DNA from: Sipunculus nudus | Lineage: Eukaryota > Annelida > Sipuncula > Golfingiida > Sipunculidae | Direction of reading: 5' to 3' | Length of the DNA: 64,000 nt | Assembly (NCBI GenBank): GCA_026874595.1 | Contig: CM049307.1 | Location: forward strand, 94,652,330-94,716,329 | Part shown: piece after piece, positions 25,701 to 35,394 of the stretch | Layout of the letters: every line of letters begins with the position of its first letter | Position numbering within the stretch: the first letter of the stretch is position 1 | Notes under the pieces: model-generated | The model's database searches: none | Told to the model about the DNA's origin: nothing | What the model saw: only the letters and a program-made list of their open reading frames with translations | Program-made: the position numbers and the translations under genes

Positions 25701-27799
25701 TAGTGCAATTTTTGACACCACTCTACGTTTGGCGTTATATTTAATTGGAATGGCATTAATTTTATGGATCAGGATCATAAAAATTAACGGTATCATGACT
25801 TCATATAGTTTTAGTACTGTTTATTAAAGTGCAATATATAATATATTTAACTTGGTAAATGGATCGTTCTTTCAGATTCAAGTGAGCATTTACGTCATGT
25901 TCTAATAACAGATAAGACCCTAAGCGGTCTTGACTGTACATTCGTAATATATGAATATGAACCGTGACAAAGTTTATTGTGTATTTGTTTAGGTTACAGG
26001 CACAAGGTCTTGTTTTTTATACAGAAATATGCAGACGTGGATATGCTTTCAAAATGAGCAGGAAGGACGGGGAAATCAAAGGATCATGCTACAAAGTTTT
26101 GGATGAAAAAACGACCACAGAAAAGGCCAAGGACGAATGCAGAGTTTCACAAGGAGAACTGGTCAGCATCGAATCTCAGGAAGAGCAGAATCACATCAGG
26201 AAAAAGTTTAAGCGGGGAGGTGAGTGTGCCTTTATCCTTCATGTCAAGTGTTTTACATAACACAGGAGCACATCAGAAAAAATGTGTAAGCTCGGTAGTA
26301 AGTGTATCTGATTTTAAAGTGTAATATATGATATGTATATTGCACATAAAATGTAAAACACTGCCATCACGTCATGTGATGGCAGTGATGGCAATGTTTT
26401 ACATTAGACTGAAGCACGTCCGGAATATATTTAAGCGGGGTGATAAGGGTGCCTCTATCGGACACGTCAGTAAGGACAGTGTTTTACATTAGACAGAAGC
26501 ACATCCGGAAAATAGTTAAGCGGCTGGTAAGTGTTCCTTTATTCTACACCTCAGTGATGGCAGTGTTTTACTTTAGACAGAAACACATCCGGAAAAAAAT
26601 TTAAGCGGGGTGATAAGTGTGAGTTTATCCTAAACGTCAGTGATGACAGTGTTTTACACAGACAGAAGTAAATCCATATATTAGCGGGATGATAAGGGTG
26701 CCTATATCGGATTCGTCAGTGATGGTAATGTTTCCCATTAGACAGAATGGCAGTCGGAAAATATTTAAGGGGGCTGGTAAGTGTGCCTTTATCCTACACT
26801 TAAGTGAGAGTAGTGTTTTACATTAGACCGAAGCACATCCGGAAAATATTTAAGCAGGGTGGTAAGTGTGCTTTTATCCTACACGTCAGAAATAACAGTG
26901 TTTTACATGAGACAGAAGCACATCCGGAAAAATGTTCAAGCGTTGTGATAAGTGTGCCTTTATCCTACACGTCAGTAATGGCAGTGTTTTATTTTAGACA
27001 GAAGCACATCCAGAAAATATTTAAGCGGGTTGATAAGTGTGTTTTATCAGACACGTCAGTAGTGGCAGCGTTATATATCAGACAGAAGCACATCGAGAAA
27101 ATGTTTAAGGGGGGATGATAATTGTGCTTTTATTGGACATGTCCGTGGTGGTAGTGTTATATTTCAGTCAGAACCACATCCGGAAAATGTTAACGTGGAG
27201 GACGGTGGGGGGGGGGGGGGGGGGGTGTTGTTGGCTCGGGGTGGTAAGTGTGCTATTATCGGACACGTCGGTGGAGGTGTTTTTATATTAGACAGAAGCA
27301 CAACCGGAAAATATTTAAGCAGGGTGGTAAGTATGCCTCTATCGGATACGTCAGTGGTTGTATTGCTTTACATTAGACACAGAAAAAAAACCAAATGTTT
27401 TAATGCACACAGCTCCTGCAGTAATATCTTGCAGAAAAGCCGAAATTAGGTTATTATAACCTATATTTGCCGTATGGTGTTCATCAAATTTCAAACTGTT
27501 CTGAGGGAAAAGTGCATTTCTGCAGGAGGTTAGTCAATCAATGATAAACTGGAGGAAATATACTTTCAGCATTATATTATTTTTACAACTACTGTACAAG
27601 TGGCCACTACGTGCAGAGAAAATGGATATGGAGTTCCACGGGAGAGGAGGTGCGCTACACGAATTGGGGGCAAAGTGTGACATGGTCGGGTACTGAAGAA
27701 AAATCGGTCATCGCGCTGAGAATTTCATCCCTCTTGTGGATAATTTCCCCTCCGAAAAGTCGTTGTACACCTCTGTGCGAAAGCCCCGTCACCTGTTAA
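22684..27799 (+). CDS. Unit C: secreted C-type-lectin-like protein (4 exons, about 275 aa)
   Basis: Exons 22684-22717, 23077-23445, 26025-26219 and 27570-27799 join in frame (all phase 1) to about 275 codons before TAA. The signal exon is short and aligns with A and B from their fourth codon. The N-terminal module is the longest of the family (369 bp) and has EEFPCPGYFW but ends Gln-Lys-Ser where A, B, D and F end in Cys. The CTLD keeps GSCYK, DECRVSQGE, LVSIESQEEQ, YCTSGHY, KWIWSSTGEEVRYTNW and CESPVTC. No EPN, QPD or WND motif is seen. The last intron (1350 bp) is largely a minisatellite grown from the exon 3 donor. The exon 2 acceptor (TTTTAAAAAAAG) is weak. Confidence 0.78.
23077..23445 (+). 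CDS. Unit C exon 2: N-terminal CxGY module
   Basis: 369 bp, phase 1 at both ends, donor GTAAAT. It encodes VWIEEFPCPGY, then basic and Thr-rich sequence. It lacks the Cys next to the 3' end that A, B, D and F have. Confidence 0.65.
23446..26024. other. Intron 2 of unit C
   Basis: 2.6 kb without a recognisable exon or transposable element. ORFs at 23517-23756 (+) and 23693-23962 (-) overlap and have no recognisable domain. Confidence 0.45.
26025..26219 (+). CDS. Unit C exon 3: first half of the CTLD
   Basis: 195 bp, phase 1 to phase 1, after TTTATACAG and before GTGAGT. It encodes ICRRGYAFK, GSCYK, DECRVSQGE, LVSIESQEEQNHI and a Lys/Arg-rich tail. The 3' end and its donor are the founder of the tandem repeat that follows. 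Confidence 0.8.
26350..26405. repeat. 20-bp inverted repeat inside the minisatellite
   Basis: 26350-26369 (AATGTAAAACACTGCCATCA) pairs with 26386-26405 at 19 of 20 bases, with a 16-bp loop. It looks like one inverted fragment of the 85-bp unit. Confidence 0.75.
27206..27225. repeat. Poly-G run
   Basis: About 19 G in a row interrupt one copy of the 85-bp minisatellite. Confidence 0.8.
27570..27799 (+). CDS. Unit C exon 4: second half of the CTLD and stop
   Basis: 230 bp from a CTTTCAG acceptor to TAA, the same length as in A and B. It encodes YCTSGHYVQRKWIW, STGEEVRYTNW, RCTPLCESPVTC. Confidence 0.8.
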
Positions 27800-27990
27800 T
27801 GGACCGTCTAGGCACAACTGATCCTCACATGTATACTGTGGAGTTTCTATAGATAACTGGTTGGATGTATAGAATGTATGGAATACATAATGGTAAATTC
27901 ACACTCGTCAGACTCGTCAGAATGATTTTGTATGCTTAAATGTATTGTTTTTGCTATCCCATACATTTCAGGCAAGCTCACCATCAATGA

Positions 27991-28021
<31 letters not shown>

Positions 28022-31000
28022 GGTCTGTGTGTGTGTGTTTATATTTATGTTATATACAGGGAGAGGAGAGGGAAAGAGAGACGCATGAACAGCCATGCCG
28101 GTTCATTGTATATAGAGATGGAAATACAATACACAGAAAAGTCGATTAAATAGAACCATGATTTTCTGATTTTGGGTCGGCAGCTTTAACCAATTACCTA
28201 CAGTAGATCCCCGACCACTCTGTGTATTTGCACCACTTAGATACAGGAGATCCGTCGCCATGTCGACACATGTAGTGGGTATCACTCTAACGTTGCTACC
28301 ATGACGTCATTTCGTCAAAAAGTGTCCAAATACAGCGAATGTGCTTGCATATGAACTTATATGGTGTGCGCCATTTATTATACAAAGAGATATAAGTAGA
28401 GCATAGTTATTTGTTGCTCAGTAGAAGAGAATACGACATTGGAAGTGAACCGTCTGATCTGTGTATTCCTGTTACATCTCTCTCTCTTCTTCTTTCTCTA
28501 TATGTATACATATAAATGTATATATGATCATGTAGAATGCTGGCTCTTTTTATTTTATACAGCATGTTGGGATAGGGGTGTACATAAAAGATCGGTTCAC
28601 GCCAATAGCTGAGATACAGAGCATAGAACCGAGGTTCGATCACCCATTTCTGCGAGCTGAACTGTCTTGGTATTTTTTTTCAATTTAAATATATATATAT
28701 GTCACTATATATTCAAAGCAGTTTTTTGATTAGGTTCAAATAACTGGTAGACCTACTTGAAAGCTGTAAATGTGCTTGCATGATTACATAAAATACAATT
28801 ATTTAGTAAAATTTACAAAGATTACGCTACATTAACTAATGTCGGTTAAGTATTGTGTTGTCATGGTTTGAACTGTAGACGACTGCGCATGCATGGTGTA
28901 AAATATTAACTGGCCAAGGGATAATCATAATAAAAAAACAGAACTACTTAACTGACATTGTCACCTAAAATAACGGTATTCATAAAAGCTTAATGAAATT
29001 GCTTGATCTACAATTTGTAATTCATTAATACTGCATTAATTGCTGCGGAATAACTATCAAACGTTTACACAACTGGTTCGAGACCTAAACTGTAACAGAG
29101 CATCTGAATTTAGCTGAGTATAAATGTACTCAATCCATTGAATTGAACTTCATGCGACAATTAGGGTGCTTCGTAATGAAGTCAGTAGGATATGTTTCTT
29201 AGGGAAAATAGAGCGGTAAATAGCGGACCAGCGTTTTAGACCAAAACAGATGGTAATACACATAATAACGTTCCCTTCATTACCTTCGAATACATCGTGT
29301 ATCTCCCCGTTTAACTGCCGTATTGCTCGGAAAACATAAGGCATTTTAAAGCCAGGTATTCACATGCCTTTTTTGTAAAATATATGTGCTTTCTGACTTA
29401 CTCTGTGGATATATTTATGAACTGTAGGTAATTCCATCTAAAGGAAGTTCATAATAAAGCCATGGTGACAAACAAAAAAATATTGTTGAGTATGGTTAGT
29501 TGCATCTGTGCACAAGCTGAATGTTACAAATAAGAATTTCTAAAACTCGTCTGGCTTGCCCCAAAGATGTCCTGGTTGAATGTGTTTTTTTTACATCCCA
29601 CACGTTATAAACAAATCGACCAGCTTTGGGATCATTAAATATGTGTTTTCTAGCCTAATGTTATGAAAGGTTCAAAAGATTACCTATGGTTGCCTTCTCC
29701 GACTGGAATCGGTGGTCCCTGTGTTGAAGGGCTGAAAGAATTTTATCGATACATCGATATATCGCGATACGGTGATTTGCAAATTGCGGATCGCAATACA
29801 GTTTTCAAATATCAATATGTTTCGATATTTTATCTAACGTGTCTAAAACTGATTTTTCTAGTGAAAATAATGTCTCAGTTCCAAATTTAAACATCTAAAT
29901 GGGTGTTAATTAATGACAGGTTAAAGCCCCTAGCATGGCTTAAGTAGGAATATTCAAGTAGGCCTCGTATACCATAGATCAAAAGTCTACCCTACTAGAA
30001 TAGGATGTCCGCTAGATGATCTATTAGTATTCGATAAATATTTCCATAAAACATTAACATCCTGGTCAAAATGATTAATGGTTTATTGATATTCTCTTCT
30101 ACATTTTATCATGGTAAGTGCACTGGGATCCAGTGTCAACTTAACAGTACTAACGGCAGCCATGCGACATGGTACACGGCTATGAAAACTTAATTTTGCT
30201 TTGAATACACAACAAGTACTGTAGTAAGTAATATTGCAATAATTCGTGTTAGAATTTTACATGATAAATAATTAATAATAATATTAAAAGTTTATATGTA
30301 ACATAGAAAATACACTAATTTCCTATAAATTTAATATAATGAAAATATCACAAAATGTATTGCAATACACTACCACATATCGCAATATATTGAGTTACGA
30401 AATTGTAGGCGATACCCGGCCCTACTGCATGGTATCTTCTAGTGATACTCAGTGGGGTACTATTTATCATTTATCTGTTGGAGGGAGCCCCCCCATTTCA
30501 AGAATCCACCTGTCTCAGAACACCATAGAATGCCTTCCACAGTACACATATTGTAAAGCGCAGGAACCCCTTAAAGAGTGAGTTATTAAGCATATACCCG
30601 ACTGGTATGGAAATCAATAACCAGCAATATTATTCACTGAGAAAATATTATCTTGAGATAACATTAGATAAGATTGCTGTAAATACTTGATGGGACCTAG
30701 TAAACTGGGATACATTTGTAAGGATACTCCTTATAACATAATTTAAAACACATATATATTATATTCCTATTAGAAGATCAGTAATCCTATCTATAGCATC
30801 CTTTCATTTCCTGACGTTAATGAGACCACATTTTGTGGTAGCGAGTCAAACCATATTGCGGGACAAATTAAATATTGCATTTTAAGAATTATTATATTAT
30901 GTATTTTTGAAGCTGTAAATAAAGTTCTGTTAATAATTAGCTTCTGAAGTCAACATACAAAGTGATTACTGTTTAATGTAAATAATCAAAAACAAGAATA

Positions 31001-31740
31001 TGATCAATGACAATAATAAGTTGGTCCAGGAGGAATAATGAGAAAACCAAAAAGAGGTCCAAAGGTCTGAAAAGGAGATGTCTAGGCACCAAAGGAAAAA
31101 AAACCATAAATGTTGCTGTCCAGGTTTCTGACTTGGGACTGCGTCTTTTGCATATTCGCTTCAAAACCGTTTGTTGATATATGAGTCGTTTCATGTGGAA
31201 CTCAAAATACACAAAATACAATGTCCGTAAAAATCATACACGAAGATGTTTAAATCTCTACTAAATAAATTTGTAAATGATCACTTGCTTAGATGTTGGA
31301 CAACAGATGAAATATGTTATAGTGCTATTGAAGGGACGCCCGGATATCTTATGAGATTAAGTCTATCACTTATTTAATCATTTCAATTTCTATTTCGTTC
31401 CCATAACATTCACACATAGATAAGGACAATGTGAGCCAGGAGGTACGATTCTGTCCATTCACGATTCTCACAATAAAAATCACTTTTTTATTTATACCTT
31501 ATATCAAAAGATAGATAAGATTTCACAGGTATTCTAAAGGCGTATGTCCAAATATGTTTCAAGGTGTTTGAAACCGGAAATTATTAGCATTTAGCATTTT
31601 ATCTATAAATACTTATTCCTGAAAACAGATTTCATGAACATTTACACGAAAAAAAGGTACCAACAGAGCCATTATACATGACGTAGCGTGTTCCCTACGT
31701 TAATTACAACCAGGTGAATACAAGGTAGTATGGCAAATTG
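27800..31740. other. Downstream region of unit C
   Basis: (GT)n and (TA)n tract at about 27992-28040. A B-box-like GGTTCGATCAC near 28632 is a possible SINE trace. An AT-rich element full of ATCGATA and GCAATA motifs lies between about 29720 and 30425. About 30430-31010 is the downstream flank shared with A and B. No gene called. Confidence 0.45.
29720..30425. mobile_element. Possible hAT-like non-autonomous element (ATCGATA-rich)
   Basis: The right end reads GGCGATACCCGGCCCTA, that is TAGGGCCGGGTATCGCC inverted, a form seen at hAT-type ends. The left end near AGGGCTG...TATCGATACATCGATAT is decayed. It sits inside the downstream flank of C and breaks paralogy with the flanks of A and B. No clean 8-bp duplication is visible. 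Confidence 0.4.
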
Positions 31741-32456
31741 TATTCGTAGTCCCTCCAGGGCGCAACACGTAATGTACGGCGATGATTTGTTTTTACTATT
31801 ATGTATTCATTAAAGGTATTTATACAGGTTAAACTTTTTTTCGGAAAAAAAACGATTCTTACACATGGTCTGTCATTATATTATAAAATACGGTATGACA
31901 TGAGTGATAAAACATAATATGTATACTAATGATACAGCGAACAATCTAACTACTCATAAATACAAGTAATTAAATATTATATATGTTATAACTACTATAT
32001 ATACCATATTGCACATATAGTATAATGGCCAAAAAAAACTTTTCCAAAGTGAAACTCACAGTGACGTGTAAATTGTGGATCAGATTACATAAAAGATACA
32101 CAAAAAGAATAAAACAAAACATAATCACATAATCAACTATATGTAAGCTCGGATAATAAAATAGAATTTCATTGATAGGATTCTTTACGCAAATATAGTA
32201 ACATACTTCTTAATACAGCTTTTAGAAACTGTGATTAATTTTAGCTCTTTTATTAGTGTTGCGCTATGGTTAAAAATAAAAGTCACGTGATATATGTTGC
32301 GGTCACTAGAAGTTCTCAGGGTTATAATACCATGTGTCATTCTTGTTATGTCATTTAACAACTCTTTGGAAATTAGGGCTGGGGTCAAATACGTATTTGT
32401 ATTTGAATACAGTCAAAATGTGTATTTGTATTTATATTTGCATTTGTGTTGTGCGA

Positions 32457-32500
<44 letters not shown>

Positions 32501-33380
32501 ATTTGTATTTGATCTCAGTATTTGATGTATTTGATCAAATACATATGTATAAATTCATATTAATATCTGCCATAATTTTAAAATTTTAACTACTCCCTAA
32601 CTTCTGAACAACCCATAGACAGCATAAAGTCAAGAGTTTCACTTCTACCTTAGACATTATGAATATTTATGGTGCTCGAAATAAATAATTATTCTATATA
32701 ACTTACATTTGCATATTTGTAATTATATTTGCATTTTGTTTTCCGTATTTGTATTTGTATTTATCTTCAGTCACCCGTATTTGTATTTGTATAAGGAGAT
32801 GACCAGGTATCGTATTTATATTTGTATTTTGCACACTGTATTTGACACCAACCCTGGTAATACTAAAGGAAAGATTAAAAATATTCAGTGATTATTAATA
32901 ATTTACACAGTTATACAAGAGAATCTTCAAAATGTAATAAAAATATATATATAGAATATAAGTTTACAGGAACATTTTTTCTGGGGGTGGGGGGTGTTGT
33001 ATCAAAACCACTGAAACAGTGTGACATTAAGCATACTTTTGTTTGCAGAAAATATTGAAAAAATGTCTTACTTCAGTTTTAACGAATTAATCAAATGTCC
33101 GTTTTGCTATATCTTCTGTTAAAAGCAAAATACCAAAGCAGAATATTGCTTTGATTGCATTTTCATGTTTTCTTATATATAGTCAATCATATTTTTGACT
33201 GTTAAATTAAGTGATTAATTAAAGTAATAATTGTTATCGATCGATATTTGATTATCTATATGCTTATATAATCAATGCATCATAATTATCATAACTCATT
33301 TTTAATGTAAGTACACAGTATTAGTTCGGAATGTATATTAATACTTAATTATCACAAGCTAGCAGGGCCATTTCCTCTTA
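31741..33380. other. AT-rich spacer with one inverted-repeat element
   Basis: No gene seen. It starts where the C downstream flank stops matching the B flank (which resumes at 35141). Confidence 0.4.
32372..32858. mobile_element. Element with ATTTGT-rich interior and inverted ends
   Basis: The ends TAGGGCTGGGGTCAAATAC (left) and GTATTTGACACCAACCCTG (right) are inverted matches at about 16 of 19 bases. The inside is rich in GTATTTGTATTTG plus a TA run. It resembles a non-autonomous hAT-type MITE by its AGGG termini. No target-site duplication is evident. Confidence 0.5.
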
Positions 33381-33524
33381 AGTTTTCAAATGTTGATATA
33401 TATTAAACAGTATATTTTGCATTTGCTAAAATTTTCCGAAATTCAAATGAGCAACATGAACCATGGGTCAATTGTTTCAGTCGCAATTGCTAAAATGCGA
33501 TTGATGGTAGCCATCTGGTCGACA

Positions 33525-34015
33525 TGTGTGATTTGCACTCCCCCTAGCGGTAGTTTATGCAATGATTGCTACGCTACTTTATTCCCTACCCCTCAATTTT
33601 ATTTAGTAGCAATAATTTGCTATTTGCGCGTGTGATTAATGGCGCCCTTTTTGCCAGGCCACTCTGAATCCTGCTCCACCTACTGCCTGTTTAATACACT
33701 TTGCTTCTTCTACCAACTTTCTTACCCCACCATATTTTTTAGTAGCAAATAGTTTATTTTTGCGCGTGGGATTCATGGGTCTTTTGCCAGGCCGCTTCGA
33801 CCTCAGGCGGCAGTTTGAAATATGCTTGTTATGCTACCATACTTCCTGACCCCTTCTCCGTTTATGTTTTGGGTAGCAAATAGCTGCTACTTGCGCGTGC
33901 GACGGGTGTGGGTCCTCTTGCCAATGTGATCTGCACCCCCCTCTTTCGGCGGCTATTTTGGCAATGTTTGCTACGCCACCATACTTCCTACCCCCTCCAC
34001 TGTGGAATCTCTTGG
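33525..34015. repeat. About 135-bp tandem repeat, 3-4 copies
   Basis: The motif TAGTAGCAAATAG...TTGCGCGTG recurs near 33605, 33742 and 33876, with intervening CTACGCCACCATACTTCCTACCCC. Spacing is about 133-137 bp. Confidence 0.7.
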
Positions 34016-34089
34016 TAATAATAACATTTAAATTATATCATATTTTTATGCTCTCGTTGAAAACAAGTATGTAATAAATGTTTTTTTTT

Positions 34090-34500
34090 CGGCAATAACT
34101 AAGAACTTGAACATCACTTCACCATATGTACACCTTCAAATGTCTGTTATTAACATCACTTGAACGCCACAACTCCATATGTATATGAATAAATGTATTT
34201 TACATCCATCACATGAACGTCACATCACCATGTTTACTAAACTAAACGTCTTTCAACACCATCAGATGAATCTTACATCACCATTTGTTCATTTTTAAAT
34301 GTCATTCCCCACCATCACATGAATATCAAATCACCATATGTACACCATATATTAAAATGTCTTTTTCCGCCCGAACATGAACATCACATCATATACACAA
34401 CATCAAATGTCTTTACCACCTTCACATGTACATAGCATCATCATATGTACCCCATATATTAAAATGCCTTATACCACCATCACCTGAACATACACAACCT
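34090..34500. repeat. About 55-bp minisatellite, 6-7 copies
   Basis: Copies of CATCACATGAACATCACATC followed by CCATATGTACACC and AAATGTCTTT at about 34212, 34265, 34319, 34377, 34425 and 34482. Spacing is 48-58 bp. Confidence 0.75.
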
Positions 34501-34559
34501 AATGGGCACCGTTAATGGCCTGCAAACACTCAAACTGACCTCGGCGCTCTGTCACCATA

Positions 34560-35140
34560 AACAAAAAGCTCTTGGGCTCTGAGTTTAAAACTGCAAGTTG
34601 TCTAGGGCGATCATCCCGGGTCGTATTGACGATTTATCCTAGCAGCCTAAGGCGATAATCCCGAGTCCTACTGACCGCTTTACCAGAGTAGCCCAGGACG
34701 GCCATCCGTGGTCCCAGTGAACGCTTTACCCCTTAGTCCAGGGCCGATACCCGGTTCCTGTTTAATGCTTTGCCCTAATAATCGAAGATTGAAATCCCAG
34801 GTCCCACTGAACGCTTTGCCGCAGTAGCCCACTACGTTCATCCATGGTCCTACTTAACATCTCGATTCCTTTTGAAAGCCTAACCTTAGTAGTCCAGGCC
34901 TAGTATCCCACAACCTAAACCCCAGGAGCCTACTGCTGAGATCCTGGGTCTTACTGAACCCTTTACTTAAGTAGCCCAAGACGGTCATCCCGGTTTATTT
35001 TGAACGCTTTACTCTCTTCAGGCCTGACATCCCGATTCCCACTGAACGTTTTACCCAGCCGGTCCAGGGTTAACTTCCCTGGTCCGATTAAACGCTCTAG
35101 CCCTGGGCGGTCAACCCGGGTCCCACTGAACACTTTACCT
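34560..35140. repeat. About 45-bp GC-richer minisatellite, about 13 copies
   Basis: Variants of CCCACTGAACGCTTTACCC followed by AGTAGCCCAGGACGGTCATCC recur every 41-46 bp (for example near 34677, 34723, 34768, 34813, 35005, 35047, 35091, 35130). It ends exactly where the paralogue of 21240 resumes. Confidence 0.75.
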
Positions 35141-35390
35141 TTTTATATCCATGGATATATATGTGCTTTTGTTCAAACACATAAAGTATATTTTCTTATA
35201 CTTTATCAAGTACTTTCAATCTTAGAGTGTTAGGATGGACATGAAGTAACATTGCCCCGAGTTGTTTTTATTCATTGTTAAATATTCATTGTGCAGAAAG
35301 CAGATAAGATCTAATAGGGCCTCAAGGATGATGGTGATAACATATTTTTTTCAACATAAACACATGTATCCATGTTTTTTTTTTAATGTT
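35141..35390 (+). repeat. Second copy of the flank block found at 21240-21490
   Basis: Near-identical to 21240-21490 (TCAAGTACTTTCAATCTTA, CATTGCCCCGAGTTGTTTTTATT, AACATAAACACATGTATCCATG). It shows that the sequence between about 31740 and 35140 was inserted into, or rearranged within, a duplicated flank. Confidence 0.75.
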
Positions 35391-35394
35391 TTCA

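Larger units (their letters stand above)
26205..27370 (+). repeat. 85-bp minisatellite made from the exon 3 splice-donor region of unit C
   Basis: About 13 diverged copies of one unit follow the real donor. Each unit begins with exon-like CACATCCGGAAAATATTTAAG and a GCGGGGTG-type exon end, then donor-like GTAAGTGTGCCTTTATCCTA, then CAGTGTTTTACATTAGACAGAAG. Donor-like positions lie near 26298, 26527, 26777, 26862, 27244 and 27327 (GTAAGT or GTAAGTG kept). In the other copies GT has become GA(T) (about 26442, 26612, 26691, 26947, 27032). Spacing is mostly 79-87 bp. An ORF at 26804-27118 is a translation of these copies (KHIRKIFKQ resembles the exon tail). Confidence 0.85.

Noticed and set aside
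26804-27449. Repeat-containing proteins in the last intron of unit C
   Set aside because: They are translations of the 85-bp donor minisatellite; the resemblance to the exon 3 tail reflects the origin of the repeat.
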